Shown: positions 43,315 through 56,178, counted from the first letter of the stretch. The stretch is DNA of 64,000 bases from Artocarpus heterophyllus (GCA_025403435.1 CM046338.1:23892392-23956391); one strand, 5' to 3'. The notes: generated by a model from the sequence alone, not told the origin. Program-made: numbers and translations.

Positions 43315-45883
43315 TTCCCCTCCCCTTGAGAAGGATTTGTCCTCAAATCGTCGCCTGCATCAAAAGGACTTAGATCAGAAACATTAAAGGAGGCACTTAC
43401 ACCATACTCACCTGGCAAGACTAGCTTGTACGCATTATCATTGATCCTTTCGAGAACTTGAAAAGGACCGTCCCCTCTAGGCAATAGCTTGGATTTCCTT
43501 CCGTAAAACATCTAAAACAAGTTTCAAATGTTCAATATGATCATCCAAACTGCTGCTATAGATAAGGATATCATCAAAATAAACAACGACAAATTTTCCA
43601 ATAAAAGCTCGCAAAACATGGTTCATTAAACGCATAAATGTGCTAGGCGCATTGGTTAAACCGAAAGGCATTACCAACCACTCATACAAGCCTTGTTTTG
43701 TTTTGAAAACCGTCTTCCACTCGTCTCCCTCTTTCATACGAATTTGATGATATCCACTCTTCAAATCAATTTTAGAAAACACACAAGCACCATGCAATTC
43801 ATCTAACATGTCATCCAAGCGAGGAATGGGATGTCGATACTTTACCGTGATGTTGTTGATGGCTCGACAATCAACGCACATCCTCCAAGTCCCATCTTTC
43901 TTAGGCACAAGTAAAACTGGTACGGCGCACGGGCTCATGCTTTCTCTCACGTGTCCCTTCTCCATCAACTCATTTACCTGCCATTGGAGTTCCTTTGTCT
44001 CCTCGGGATTACTCCTATAGGCTGGTCGGTTTGGGATTGTAGCTCCAGGTATGGAGTCGATTTGATGTTCAATCCCGCGGATTGGAGGTAAACCTTGCGG
44101 TGTTTCCTCGGGAAAGATATCCTCATAATCCTGCAAAAGAGAAACAACAGATCTATGCAAGGTGGAATCAAGATCGTTAGTGTTTAATAACGCCTCCTTG
44201 TACATGAGTAAAATCATCGGCTGATTAGAAAACAAAGCTCTTCTCACATCACTCTTTCTTGCATAAAAGTTTGTTTTTCTCTCTACTTTTCTCTCATTGG
44301 CTGATTGTGAATTCTTTTCAGCCCTCTCAATTTTCTCTCCCTTGCTCTCTTTACTCTCCTTTTTCTCGGCCATCTCTTCTTTTTTTCTCTCACTGGCCAA
44401 ACTCTCTCTCTGTACTCCCACTCTTGATTTTTCTTCGCTCTTCATTTTTTATCACTTTCTCTCTGTAATCTCACTTGGTCTTCATTGACCTGTTTTGGTG
44501 TTAATGGAACAAGAGTGATCGTCTTTTGATAGTCAACAATTGAGTACTTGTTGGTGAAACCATCATGCTTATCTCGCCGATCAAATTGCCATGGTCTGCC
44601 TAATAACAAGTGCCCAGCTTGCATCGGAACCACATCGCACAAAACTTCATCTTCATATCTTCCAATGCGAAAAGGAACTAACACCTGTTTATGCACCTTT
44701 ATCTCACCAGGTATCATTTAACCATTGCAATTTATATGGTCGAGGATGCTTAATTGTTGGCAGCCCTAATTTCTCTACCATGGTTGCGCTTGCAACAGTA
44801 GTACAACTCCCACCATCAATAATCACACTACATACCTTGTTTTGAATGTGGTACCTAGTGTGGAAGATGTTTTCCCGTTGCACCTCTTCATCTTCTTCTT
44901 TGGCTTGCACACTTAAAGCTCTCCTTGTGACCGACAATTCTCCTTGGACAGCGCACTCCTCATCGTCGGCATCCTCTAATGAAGGCATAGAATCATTGTC
45001 CGAATCCTCCTCGGTTTCAATCTCTCCATTGTCCCGCATCACCATAACTCATTTGTTCGGACATTGGCTTGCTATATGACCCCTGCCTTGACATTTAAAA
45101 CATTTAATATCACGAGTCCGAGTAGTGGTAAGAATCGGATTTACCTTGATTCCCATGGCTGGCCACCTCTTGTTTTTGCTCGATCTTTGGCTTGGGGTTG
45201 GATTGCTTCTCATCCCTCTTCCATTGGTTGATTTTCCAAGCCGATGTACTCGGGTTTTGGCTAGGACGTGTGCTACAGCCCCTCCTCATAAGTTGATTCT
45301 CAATTTTAATAGCCATATGCACCATGTCCTCCAACTCCACATAATGTTGTAACTCAACGGCATTGTGAATTTCTCGGTTCAAACCCACCAAAAACCTTGC
45401 CATTGTAGCCTCCCGATCCTCCTCTATATTAGCCCGAATCATCATAACCTCCATCTCCTTATAGTACTCCTCTACACTCCGGTTGCCCTGCTTAAGGTTT
45501 TGTAGTTTGTTGTACAACTCCCGGTAGTCGTAAGTTCGTACAAATCGCTTCCTCATTATGGTCTTCATCTCTTCCCATGACTCAATAGGTTGCTCTCTAT
45601 TTTGTCTCCTGTTTATAACAAGCTGATCCCATCAAGTAATAGCATAATGAGAAAATTCAATTACAGCCAATTTTACCTTCTTTGGCTCAGAATAGTAGTG
45701 GCAGTCAAAGATGAACTCCATTTTCTTCTCCCATTCTAGGTACGCTTCTGGATTGGATTTGCCTTGAAATGATGGTATCTTCATTTTTAGGCCTCTCAAA
45801 CTATCATCTTCCCTGTTCCTAACGCCTTTATCCCATCCAAATCTTCGGTGACTACCCGCTGAATCTTCTCCTTCGTCAAACTC
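43315..45883 (-). pseudogene. E8 Gag, protease, RT fused to integrase end (family A)
   Basis: Minus strand from 45883: Gag entered at [12 protein letters not shown] (N-terminus displaced by E9), core [21 protein letters not shown], extra base at 45129 and TGA at 45049-45051 (both shared with E5 and E7), protease [12 protein letters not shown], linker, then an RT with YFDDILIYS. At about 43497-43503 the RT motif VLRKE joins the integrase C-terminus [12 protein letters not shown]. The overlap GGAAGGAAA at the join suggests microhomology, and about 1.9 kb is lost. The RT frame 43477-44445 is open over 322 codons. A frameshift lies near 44450 (one T fewer than in E5/E7). Confidence 0.9.
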
Positions 45884-46664
45884 TGATACGAACCATGCCA
45901 AGAGCTGACGCGACCCTAACCAAGATTGGTTTCCAAGATCAAAATTTCTAACCGGTTTTGGATGGAACCGCGACCCGATGCCCAACAAGAAGCACGAACC
46001 TTGGTATGTGAGGACGCCACAATCAGCTATGGATGGACTGACTGATAAGTCTTGGTATGTGAGGACGCCACAATCAGCTATGGATGGACTAATTGATAAG
46101 TCTATGAAGGCCACGGAAAATTTCCGATAAGTTTGAATAGTTCGTTTAGGAACCAAAGAGAATTAAAACCTCAAATTGTGTTAATACTTGTGAATATTGA
46201 ATGAAATTTGTTACAATATATAAGGGTTCCTATGCAAATTTTCAGCTCCTAATTCCCCATGAAATTTCGGGCAAATCAATTACCAAATCACCTAATCTAA
46301 AGCAAATAAGGTAAGTGTCCTTAATGGCTCAAAACTTTACAATAATAGAAATACACAAACGAAAATAAAGGTCATAAGCTGATTCTTCTCGCCATGTGTC
46401 GCCTCAAAACGGGAAAGTAACTAAAATGGAAATTACTCAATCCCTTCTAGAGCTTGAATCACGCATTTGTTGGTCTGGTTGTCGCATGCAATTCCCTCAA
46501 TGGGCCTCCATGCAATAGCTTGAGCCCAAGTTGCTTGAATCAGCCCAATAAGCGTTTCTTTAAACTTCTTCGCACGAGCTCTCGTAACCGGACCAATGGG
46601 AACTTGAATTGGATCTGAATATGTCTCCCACGTGCTCTTGCTTGTGCTAACGATGTCCTCATCA
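45884..46664 (-). repeat. 3' LTR of E9 (family A)
   Basis: A 781-bp LTR, TGATACGAACCATGCC...GATGTCCTCATCA. It is inserted in the Gag of E8; AACTC (45879-45883) is the presumed target site. Two 51-bp repeats. A ~20-bp deletion near 46370 removes the GGAAACTAGACATTAAAA stretch found in other copies. Confidence 0.9.
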
Positions 46665-48364
46665 TTCCCCTCCTCTTGAGAAGGATTTGTCCTCAAATCG
46701 TCGCCTGCATCAAAAGGACTTAGATCAGAAACATTAAAGGAGGCACTTACACCATACTCACCTGGCAAGTCTAGCTTGTACGCATTATCATTGATCCTTT
46801 CGAGAACTTGAAAAGGACCGTCCCCTCTAGGCAATAGCTTGGATTTTCTTTGTTCCGGAAACCGTTCCTTGCGTACGTGCAACCACACCCAATCACCGGG
46901 CACGAAGACGAGCTTGTGACGCCCTTTGTTGGCTTGTTCAGCATATTGTTTAGTCCTTCGCTTGATGTTGAGTCTTGCCTTCTCGTGTATCTGCTTAACA
47001 AGATCAGCTTTTCTTTTTCCATCTAAATTCACATGCTCAGACAAAGGTAATGGCATTAAATCCAAAGGAGTTAAAGGATTAAAACCATAAACAATTTCAA
47101 ACGGTGAAAATTGTGTAGCATAATGAACAGATCGATTATAAGCAAACTCAACATGTGGTAAACACTCCTCCCATGTTTTGATGTTCTTTTTAATGACAGC
47201 CCTCAACAAAGTAGACAAGGTTCTATTTGTTTGACCATCGGTTTGAGGGTGACAATTAGTTGAAAACAATAGCTTAGTCCCTAACTTAGCCCACAAAGTC
47301 TTCCAAAAGTAGCTTAAGAACTTGGTGTCCCTATCAGAAACAATTGTCCTAGGCATGCCATGCAGTCTCACAATTTCCCTAGAGAACAAATCAGCAACAT
47401 TGGAAGCATCATCTGTCTTGTGGCATGGAATAAAATGAGACATCTTTGAAAACCTATCCACGACCACAAATATTGAGTCTCTTCCCCGTTTAGACCTAGG
47501 CAAACCTAACACAAAATCCATCGAAATATCAATCCAGGGTTCACTAGGTATTGGTAAAGGGGTGTACAAACCATGGGGCTGCACTCTTGATTTAGCCTGC
47601 CTATAAGTTACACATCTACCACAAAGCCTCTCAACATCTCGTTTCATATGTGGCCAATAGAAGTGTTCTTGCAACACAGCTAAAGTCTTCATTACTCCAA
47701 AATGTCCCATCAATCCTCCCCCATGGGATTCCCTCACTAGCAAATCTCTTAATGAACAATTAGCCACACATAATTTATTCTCCCGAAACAAGTATCCCTC
47801 ATGCCTAAAGTACTTACCACTAGCAAATCTCTCACAAGCTTGATACTCAGTACTAAAGTCACGGTCATCTGCATATAACTCTTTAATGTGTTCAAAACCC
47901 AGTAGTTTAGCATTAAGAGTTGAGATTAAGACATACCTGCGAGAAAGTGCATCAGAAACGACGTTTTCCTTACCTTGCTTGTAGCGAATGACATACGGAA
48001 ACGTCTCTATGAATTCTACCCAACGAGCATGCCTCTTGTTCAGCTTGTGTCGGCCCTTCAAGTGTTTCAGGGACTCATGATCGGTGTGAATCACGAACTC
48101 CTTAGGCCATAGGTAGTGTTGCCATGTCTCTAATGCCCGAACCAATGCATACATCTCTTTATCATAAGTTGGGTAATTAAGAGTTGCCCCATTCAGCTTC
48201 TCACTGAAATATGCTATTGGTCTCCCTTCCTGCATTAAAATAGCACCAATTCCAACACCTGAAGCATCACATTCAATCTCAAAAGTTTTAGAAAAATTAG
48301 ATAACAATGGAGCATTTGTCAACATCTCCTTGAGTAGCTGAAATGCCTTTTCTTGCTCTTCTCC
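46433..48364 (-). pseudogene. E9 RNase H, integrase and tail (family A), one open frame
   Basis: Minus strand, about 640 codons without a stop. From 48364: the RT-RNase H junction [11 protein letters not shown], RNase [25 protein letters not shown], integrase zinc domain ([23 protein letters not shown]), core with MDFVLGLP and [11 protein letters not shown], and the tail [13 protein letters not shown] ending at TAA 46433-46435 inside the LTR. Near 47228 nine bases are missing: the protein reads DGQTNRTL where other copies read [11 protein letters not shown]. The catalytic Glu of the DDE triad is therefore lost and the integrase should be inactive despite the open frame. The N-terminal part of Gag-Pol was replaced by E10's LTR. 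Confidence 0.9.
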
Positions 48365-49164
48365 TGATGAGGACATTGTTAGCACAAGCAAGAGCACGTG
48401 GGAGACTTTTTCAGATCCAATTCAAGTTCCCATTGGTCCGGTTACGAGAGCTCGTGCGAAGAAGTTCAAAGAAACGCTTATTGGGCTGATTCAAGCAACT
48501 TGGGCTCAAGCCATTGCATGGAGGCCCATTGAGGGAATTGCATGCGAAAATCAGACCAATAAATGCGTGATTCAAGCTATAGAAGGGATTGAGTAATTTC
48601 CATTTCAGTTACTTTCCCATTTTGAGGCGACACATGGCGAGAAGAATCAGTTTTGACCTTTTAATGTCTAGTTTCCTTTTTTCCGTTTCTGGTATTTCTA
48701 TTATTGTAAGGCTTTTAAGCCATTAAGGGAACTTTCCTTATTTAGTCTAGATTTGACTTTTGTTAATTGAGTTTCCCGAAATTTCCATGGGAATTAGGGG
48801 CTGAAAATTCGCATAGGAACCCCTATATAATTGTAACGAATTTCAATCAATGGGAGACAAGTAATAACACATTATTTTGAGGTTTAATTCTCTTTAGTTC
48901 CTAAACAAACTATTCGAACTTATCGGAAATTTCCGTGGCGTTCATCGACTTATCAATCAGTCCATCCATAGCTGATTGTGGCGTCCTCACTTACCAAGAC
49001 TTATCAATCAGTCCCTCCATAGCTGATTGTGGCGTCCGCACATACCAAGGTTCGTGCTTCTCGTTGGGCATCGGGTCGCGGTTCCATCCAAAACCGGTTA
49101 GAAATTTGATCTTGCAAACCAACTTCGGTTAGGATCGCGTCAATTCTTGGCGTGGTTCGTATCA
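48365..49164 (+). repeat. 5' LTR of E10 (family A)
   Basis: An 800-bp LTR TGATGAGGACATTGTTAG...GTGGTTCGTATCA, followed by a PBS. It is inserted in E9's RT-RNase H region; TCTCC (48360-48364) is the presumed target site. The coding tail is open, and there are two 51-bp repeats, the second ending GCGTCCGCACATACC as in 17.4 and 54.4 kb. Confidence 0.92.
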
Positions 49165-49367
49165 TTTGGTAATCAGAGCGAGGTTCTAATCAGGTTTTGC
49201 TTATCCGTTCTCTTAGTTTTTTGTTTGTTTCAATTGTTCGTGAGTTTTGATTTCCATTATCAAAGTCGGTTAAAAAAAAAAAAGATCCGAAAAGAAAAGA
49301 AAAGAAAGAAAGAAAAGAAACGAAAAGAAAAAAAAAAGAAGGAAAAGAAGAAAAACAAGAGGATCCG

Positions 49368-49400
<33 letters not shown>

Positions 49401-49777
49401 ATCCTTTCTTAAATTTTTATTTCAGATTCTTGTTATTCATCGTTTAAGGAATCCAAAATTGAATTCCCTGCATAGACCAAAAATTTTTTTGCTGAAATTT
49501 TGTTCCTTTTGGGTGTGATTCTGAAAAGCCTAAATTCTTTGTTCCTGTTATAGTCTTGTCTCTTTGGTAATCTATTTGTGAATTGTCAAGGAAATTTCGA
49601 TATTGATTTGACTAGTTTTATAGGAACTGAGTGAGAATTAACGAGTGGAAAAAGGCATAGAGGCGAGAGCATTAGAGTGGACAAAAGCCGAAAGTATTGA
49701 GTGTAAACACGAGTGAAATTGAGTGAACCAATTCACGAGTGAAACACGTAAGGGAGTGTGGTAAGGTCCTTCGGAAA
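49165..49777 (+). other. PBS and 5' leader of E10
   Basis: No gene. The PBS reads TTTGGTAATCAGAGCG (49165-49180), with one extra A against the tRNA-Met complement. The purine tract spans about 49270-49400 and has a run of ~30 A. The GAGTGGAAAAAGGCATAGAGGC block lies near 49642. The frame is open from 49739, but the conserved Gag ATG is at 49778. Confidence 0.85.
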
Positions 49778-52700
49778 ATGTCAAACAACAGCAAGAACAC
49801 TATTGAGGGTACCTCGGGTGCAGCAGACCCAAAACTTCTTATGGAAGCGATGATGGGGGAGATGAGGCGATTATTGAGGGGAGAGATAGGACAGCTTCAT
49901 GAGAGGATAGACCAGATAGAAAACGCACGTGTGGAGCAGCCACAACATGTTCCTCATGCGCGTAGGCGAGAAAGGATTCCGGTTAGAGGAGAGGTTGATG
50001 ACTACTATAGGAATGATGGGGAAGAATTTGATGAAGGAGAAGATTCAGCGGGTAGTCACCGAAGATTTGGACGGGATAGAGGAGTTAGGAACAGGGAAGA
50101 TGATAGTCTGAGAGGCATAAAAATGAAGATACCATCATTTCAAGGCAAATCCAATCCAGAAGCGTACCTAGAATGGGAGAAGAAAATGGAGTTCATCTTT
50201 GATTGCCACTACTATTCCGAGGCGAAGAAGGTAAAATTGGCTGTAATTGAATTTTCTGATTATGCTATTACTTGGTGGGATCAGCTTGTTATAAACAGGA
50301 GACGAAATAGAGAGCGACCTATTGAGTCATGGGAAGAGATGAAGACGGTGATGAGAAAGCGATTTGTGCCAACTTACTACTACCGGGAGTTGTACAACAA
50401 GCTACAAAACCTTAAGCAGGGCAACCGGAGTCTAGAGGAGTACTATAAGGAGATGGAGGTTATGATGATTCGGGCTAATATAGAGGAGGATCGGGAGGCT
50501 ACAATGGCAAGGTTTTTGGCGGGCTTGAACCGAGAAATTCATAATGCCGTTGAGTTACAACATTATGTGGAGTTGGAGGACATGGTGCACATGGCTATTA
50601 AAATTGAGAATCAACTTATGAGGAGGGGCAGTAGCACACGTCCAAGCCAAAACCCGAATACATCGGCTTGGAAAACCAACCAATGGAAGAGGGATGAGAA
50701 GCAATCCAACCCCAAGCCAAAGATCGAGCAAAAACAAGAGGTGGCCAGCCATGGGAATCAAGGTAAATCCGATTCTTCCACTACTCGGACTCGTGATATT
50801 AAATGTTTTAAATGTCAAGGCAGGGGTCATATGGCAAGCCAATGTCCGAACAAACGAGTTATGGTGATGCGGGACAATGGAGACATTGAAACCGAGGAAG
50901 ATTCGGACAATGATTCTATGCCTTCATTAGAGGATGTCGACGATGAGGAGTGCGCTGTCCAAGGAGAATTGTTGGTCACAAGGAGAGCTTTAAGTGTGCA
51001 AGCCAAAGAAGAAGATGAAGAGGTGCAATGGGAAAACATCTTCCACACTAGGTGCCACGTTCAAAACAAGGTATGTAGTGTGATTATTGATGGTGGGAGT
51101 TGTACTATTGTTGCTAGCACAACCATGGTAGAGAAGTTAGGGCTGCCAACAATTAAGCATCCTCGACCATATAAATTGCAATGGTTAAACGATACTGGTG
51201 AGGTAAAGGTGCATAAACAGGTGTTAGTTCCTTTTCGCATTGGAAGATATGAAGATGAAGTTTTGTGCGATGTGGTTCCGATGCAAGCTGGGCACTTGTT
51301 ATTAGGCAGACCATGGCAATTTGATCGGCGAGTTAAGCATGATGGTTTCACCAACAAGTACTCATTCGTTCACAATCAAAAGACGATCACTCTTGTTCCG
51401 TTAACACCAAAACAGGTCTATGAAGACCAAGTGAGCTTACAGAGAGAAAGTGATAAAAAAGTAAAGAGCGAAGAAAAATCAAGAGTGGGAGTGCAGAGAG
51501 AGAGTTCGGCCAGTGAGAGAAAAAAAGAAGAGATGGCCGAGAAAAAGGAGAGCAAAGAGAGCAAGGGAGAGAAAATTGAGAGAGCTGAAAAAAATTCACA
51601 ATCAGCCAATGAGAGAAAAGTAGAGAGAAAAACAAACTTTTATGCAAGCAAGAGTGATGTGAGAAGAGCTTTGTTTTCTAATCAGCCGATGATTTTACTC
51701 ATGTACAAGGAGGCGTTATTAAACACTAACGATCTTGATTCCACCTTGCATAGTTCTGTTGTTTCTCTTTTGCAGGATTTTGAGGATATCTTTCCCGAGG
51801 AAACACCGCAAGGTTTACCTCCAATCCGCGGGATTGAACATCAAATCGACTTCATACCTGGAGCTACAATCCCAAACCGACCAGCCTATAGGAGTAATCC
51901 CGAGGAGACAAAGGAACTCCAACGGCAGGTAAAAGAGTTGATGGAGAAGGGACACGTGAGAGAAAGCATGAGCCCGTGCGCCGTACCAGTTTTACTTGTG
52001 CCTAAGAAAGATGGGACTTGGAGGATGTGCGTTGATTGTCGAGCCATCAACAACATCACGGTAAAGTATCGACATCCCATTCCTCGCTTGGATGACATGT
52101 TAGATGAATTGCATGGTGCTTGTGTGTTTTCTAAAATTGATTTGAAGAGTGGATATCATCAAATTCGCATGAAAGAGGGAGACGAATGGAAGACGGCTTT
52201 CAAAACAAAACAAGGCTTGTATGAGTGGTTGGTAATGCCTTTCGGTTTAACCAATGCGCCCAGCACATTTATGCGTTTAATGAACCATGTTTTGCGAGCT
52301 TTTATTGGAAAATTTGTTGTTGTTTATTTTGATGATATCCTTATCTATAGCAGCAATTTGGATGAACATATTGAACATTTGAAACTTGTTTTAGATGTTT
52401 TGCGGAAGGAAAAGTTGTATGCTAACCTCAAGAAATGTACCTTTTGCACAGATAAGCTTGTGTTTCTTGGTTTTGTTGTTAGTGCTCAAGGTATACAGGT
52501 TGATGAAGAAAAGGTGCGAGCCATCCAGGAATGGCCGAGTCCAACTAGTGTGGGAAACGTACGGAGTTTTCATGGACTTGCTAGTTTCTACCGGCGGTTT
52601 GTGAAAGATTTCAGTACTATAGCCGCACCACTGACTGAAGTGATCAAGAAAAACGTTGGGTTTAGATGGGGAGAAGAGCAAGAAAAGGCATTTCAGCTAC

Positions 52701-53803
52701 TCAAGGAGAAGTTGACAAATGCTCCATTGTTATCTTTACCTAATTTTGCCAAAACTTTTGAGATTGAATGTGATGCTTCAGGTGTTGGAATTGGTGCTGT
52801 TTTAATGCAGGAAGGGAGACCAATAGCATATTTCAGTGAGAAGCTGAATGGGGCAACTCTTAATTACCCAACTTATGATAAAGAGATGTATGCATTGGTT
52901 CGGGCATTAGAGACGTGGCAGCACTACCTATGGCCTAAGGAGTTCGTGATTCACACTGATCATGAGTCCCTGAAACACTTGAAGGGCCAGCACAAGCTGA
53001 ACAAGAGGCATGCTCGTTGGGTAGAATTCATAGAGACGTTTCCATATGTCATTCGCTACAAGCAAGGTAAGGAAAACGTCGTTGCCGATGCACTTTCTCG
53101 CAGGTATGTCTTAATCTCAACTCTTACTGCTAAACTACTGGGTTTTGAACACATTAAAGAGTTATATGCTGATGACCATGACTTTCGTACTGAGTATCAA
53201 GCTTGTGAGAGATCTGCTAGTGGTAAATACTTTAGGCATGAGGGATACTTGTTTCGGGAGAATAAATTATGTGTGCCTAATTGTTCATTAAGAGATTTGC
53301 TAGTGAGGGAATCCCATGGGGGAGGATTGATGGGACATTTTGGAGTAGTGAAAACTTTAGCTATGTTGCAGGAACACTTCTATTGGCCACATATGATACG
53401 AGATGTTGAGAGGCTTTGTGGTAGATGTGTAACTTGTAGGCAGGCTAAATCAAGAGTGCAGCCCCATGGTTTATACACCCCTTTACCAATACCTAGTGAA
53501 CCCTGGATTGATATTTCGATGGATTTTGTGTTAGGTTTGCCTAGGTCTAAACGGGGAAGAGACTCGATATTTGTGGTTGTGGATAGGTTTTCCAAGATGG
53601 CTCATTTTATTCCATGCCATAAGACAGATGATGCTTCCAATGTTGCTGATTTGTTCTTTAGGGAAATTGTGAGACTTCATGGTATGCCTAGGACAATTGT
53701 TTCTGATAGGGACACCAAGTTCTTAAGCTACTTTTGGAAGACTTTGTGGGCTAAGTTAGGGACTAAGCTATTGTTTTCAACTACTTGTCACCCTCAAACC
53801 TGA
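49778..53803 (+). CDS. E10 Gag-Pol (family A), 1341 codons, truncated in the integrase core
   Basis: The longest open gag-pol in the window. The start chosen is ATG 49778 ([11 protein letters not shown]), conserved at the same place in E4, E7 and E11. Domains by residue: Gag core from ~116 (MKIPSFQGK), zinc knuckle ~343-357 ([15 protein letters not shown]), protease ~438 (IIDGGSC), Lys/Glu linker ~560-620, RT active site ~852 (YFDD), RNase H ~999 (ECDASG), integrase zinc domain ending ~1214 (CGRC), core Asp ~1249 and ~1310. The frame stops after HPQT because an LTR A begins at 53801 and its first bases TGA are the stop. The catalytic Glu, GPF and tail are missing. Gag, protease and RT/RNase H look intact, so this copy could in principle still make particles and RT. 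Confidence 0.93.
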   Translation: MSNNSKNTIEGTSGAADPKLLMEAMMGEMRRLLRGEIGQLHERIDQIENARVEQPQHVPHARRRERIPVRGEVDDYYRNDGEEFDEGEDSAGSHRRFGRDRGVRNREDDSLRGIKMKIPSFQGKSNPEAYLEWEKKMEFIFDCHYYSEAKKVKLAVIEFSDYAITWWDQLVINRRRNRERPIESWEEMKTVMRKRFVPTYYYRELYNKLQNLKQGNRSLEEYYKEMEVMMIRANIEEDREATMARFLAGLNREIHNAVELQHYVELEDMVHMAIKIENQLMRRGSSTRPSQNPNTSAWKTNQWKRDEKQSNPKPKIEQKQEVASHGNQGKSDSSTTRTRDIKCFKCQGRGHMASQCPNKRVMVMRDNGDIETEEDSDNDSMPSLEDVDDEECAVQGELLVTRRALSVQAKEEDEEVQWENIFHTRCHVQNKVCSVIIDGGSCTIVASTTMVEKLGLPTIKHPRPYKLQWLNDTGEVKVHKQVLVPFRIGRYEDEVLCDVVPMQAGHLLLGRPWQFDRRVKHDGFTNKYSFVHNQKTITLVPLTPKQVYEDQVSLQRESDKKVKSEEKSRVGVQRESSASERKKEEMAEKKESKESKGEKIERAEKNSQSANERKVERKTNFYASKSDVRRALFSNQPMILLMYKEALLNTNDLDSTLHSSVVSLLQDFEDIFPEETPQGLPPIRGIEHQIDFIPGATIPNRPAYRSNPEETKELQRQVKELMEKGHVRESMSPCAVPVLLVPKKDGTWRMCVDCRAINNITVKYRHPIPRLDDMLDELHGACVFSKIDLKSGYHQIRMKEGDEWKTAFKTKQGLYEWLVMPFGLTNAPSTFMRLMNHVLRAFIGKFVVVYFDDILIYSSNLDEHIEHLKLVLDVLRKEKLYANLKKCTFCTDKLVFLGFVVSAQGIQVDEEKVRAIQEWPSPTSVGNVRSFHGLASFYRRFVKDFSTIAAPLTEVIKKNVGFRWGEEQEKAFQLLKEKLTNAPLLSLPNFAKTFEIECDASGVGIGAVLMQEGRPIAYFSEKLNGATLNYPTYDKEMYALVRALETWQHYLWPKEFVIHTDHESLKHLKGQHKLNKRHARWVEFIETFPYVIRYKQGKENVVADALSRRYVLISTLTAKLLGFEHIKELYADDHDFRTEYQACERSASGKYFRHEGYLFRENKLCVPNCSLRDLLVRESHGGGLMGHFGVVKTLAMLQEHFYWPHMIRDVERLCGRCVTCRQAKSRVQPHGLYTPLPIPSEPWIDISMDFVLGLPRSKRGRDSIFVVVDRFSKMAHFIPCHKTDDASNVADLFFREIVRLHGMPRTIVSDRDTKFLSYFWKTLWAKLGTKLLFSTTCHPQT

Positions 53804-54599
53804 TGAGGACATCACTAGCACAAGCAAGAGCACGTGGGAGACATATTCAGATCCAATTCAAGTTCCCATTGGTCCGGTTACGAGAGCTCGTGCGAAGAAA
53901 TTTAAAGAAACACTTATTGGGCTGATTCAAGCAACTTGGGCTCAAGCTATTGCATGGAGGCCCATTGAGGGAATTGCATGTGACAACCACACCAATAAAT
54001 GCGTGATTCAAGCTATAGAAGGGATTGAGTAATTTCCATTTCAGTTACTTTCCCATTTTGAGGCGACACATGGCGAGAAGAATCAATTTTGACCTTTTAA
54101 TGTCTAGTTTCCTTTTTTCCGTTTCTGGTATTTCTATTATTGTAAGGCTTTTAAGCCATTAAGGGAACTTTCCTTATTTAGTCTAGATTTGACTTTTGTT
54201 AAATGAGTTTCCCGAAATTTCCATGGGAATTAGGGGCTGAAAATTCGCATAGGAACCCCTATATAATTGTAACGAATTTCAATCAATGGAGACAAGTAAT
54301 AACACATAATTTTGAGGTTTAATTCTCTTTAGTTCCTAAACGAACTATTCGAACTTATCAGAAATTTCCGTGGCGTTCATCGACTTATCAATCAGTCCAT
54401 CCATAGCTGATTGTGGCATCCTCACATACCAAGACTTATCAATCAGTCCCTCCATAGCTGATTGTGGCGTCCGCACATACCAAGGTTCGTGCTTCTTGTT
54501 GGGCATCGGGTCGCGGTTCCATCCAAAACCGGTTAGAAATTTGATCTTGGAAACCACTTTTGGTTAGGATCGCGTCAGCTCTTGGCGTGGTTCGTATCA
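53801..54599 (+). repeat. LTR A ending E10, with unrelated flanks
   Basis: A complete 799-bp LTR. The left flank is the integrase of E10 (AAACC, 53796-53800); the right flank is a minus-strand protease (CTTGT, 54600-54604). No polypurine tract precedes it and the flanks do not match. It is therefore neither a normal 3' LTR nor an undisturbed solo LTR; recombination between two LTRs would explain it. Two 51-bp repeats. Confidence 0.9.
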
Positions 54600-56178
54600 C
54601 TTGTTGGTGAAACCATCATGTTTAACTCGCCGATCAAATTGCCATGTCTGCCTAATAACAAGTGCCCAGCTTGCATCGGAACCACATCGCACAAAACTTC
54701 ATCTTCATATCTTCCAATGAGAAAAGAAACTAACACTTGCTTATGCACCTTTACCTCTTCAGTATCATTTAACCATTGCAATTTATATGGTCGAGGATGC
54801 TTAATTGTTGGCAGTCGTAACTTCTCCACCATGGTTGTGCTAGCAACATTAGTACAACTCCCACCATCAATAATCACACTACATACCTTGTTTTGGACGT
54901 GGCACCTAGTGTGGAAGATGTTTTCCCGTTGCACCTCTTCATCTTCTTCTTTGGCTTGCACACTTAAAGCTCTCCTTGTGACCAACAATTCTCCTTGGAC
55001 AGCGCACTCCTCATCGTTGGCATCCTCTAATGAAGGCATAGAATCATTGTCCGAATCCTCCTCGGTTTCAATCTCTCCATTGTCCTGCATCACCATAGCT
55101 CGTTTGTTCGGACATTGGCTTGCTTTGTGTCCCCTGCCTTGACATTTAAAACATTTAATATCACGATTCTGAGTAGTGGAAGAATCGGATTTACCTTAAT
55201 TCCCATGGCTGACCACCTCTTGTTTTTGCTCGGTCTTTGGCTTGGTGTTGGGTTGCTTCTTATCCTTCTTCCATTGGTTCATTTTCCAAGCGGATGTACT
55301 CGGGTTTTGGCTAGGACGTGTGTTACTGCCCCTCCTCATAAGTTGATTCTCAATTTTAATAGCCATGTGCACCATGTCCTCCAACTCCACATAATGTTGT
55401 AACTCAACGGCATTGTGAATATCTCGGTTCAAGCTCGCCAAAAACCTTGCCATTGCAGCCTCCCGTCCTCCTCTATATTTGCCCGAATCATCATAACCTC
55501 CATCTCCTTATATTACTCCTCTACACTCCGGTTGCCTTGCTTAAGATTTTGTAGTTTATTGTACAACTCCCGGTAGTAGTAAGTTGGTACAAATCGCTTC
55601 CTCATCACGGTCTTCATCTCTTCCCAGGACTCAATAGGTTGCTCTCTATTTCGTCTCCTGTTTATAAGAAGCTGGTCCCACCAAGTAATAACATAATCAG
55701 AAAATTCAATTACAGCCAATTTTACCTTATTCGCCTCGGAATAGTAGTGGTAGTCAAAGATGAACCCCATTTTCTTCTCCCATTCTAGGTACGCTTCTGG
55801 ATTGGATTTTCCTTGAAATGATGGTATCTTAATTTTTATGCCTCTCAAACTATCATTTTCCCGGTTCCTAACTCCTCTATCCCGTCCAAATCTTCGGTGA
55901 CTACCCGCTGAATCTTCTCCTTCGTCAAACTCTTCCCCATCAATCCTATAGTAGTCATCAACCTCTCCTCTAACCGGAACCCTTTCCTGCCTACGCGCAT
56001 GAGGAACATGTTGTGGCTATTCCACACGTGCGTTTTCTATTTGGTCTATCCTCTCATGAAGCTGTCCTAACTCTCCCCTCAACAATCGCCTCATCTCCCC
56101 CATCATCACTTCCATAAGAAGTTTTGGGTCTGCTGCACCCGAGGTACCCTCAATAGTGTTCTTGTTGTTGTTTGACAT
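54600..56178 (-). pseudogene. E11 Gag and protease start (family A)
   Basis: Minus strand from ATG 56178-56176 (MSNNNKNTIEG). A TAG ends the first frame after NARVE (56017). The core ([14 protein letters not shown]) is in frame 55513-55848. A stop follows in the SVEEYYK segment, and a frameshift occurs near 55460. A TAA lies in the segment before the zinc knuckle (GN-stop near 55196). The zinc knuckle itself is [19 protein letters not shown]. Protease [12 protein letters not shown] is near 54870, and a one-base loss near 54645 disrupts LLGRPWQF. It is cut at 54600 by the LTR. It does not share the TGA or extra base found in E5, E7 and E8. Confidence 0.87.

Noticed and set aside
51418..51647. 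Serine/leucine-rich antisense ORFs of 60-100 residues opposite the Pol linker and Gag
   Set aside because: They are shadows of the Lys/Glu-rich linker and recur in every copy at the same place.
48365..54599. E10 as a clean full-length element with matched LTRs
   Set aside because: The 5-bp flanks differ (TCTCC versus CTTGT), and the right LTR follows mid-integrase with no polypurine tract.
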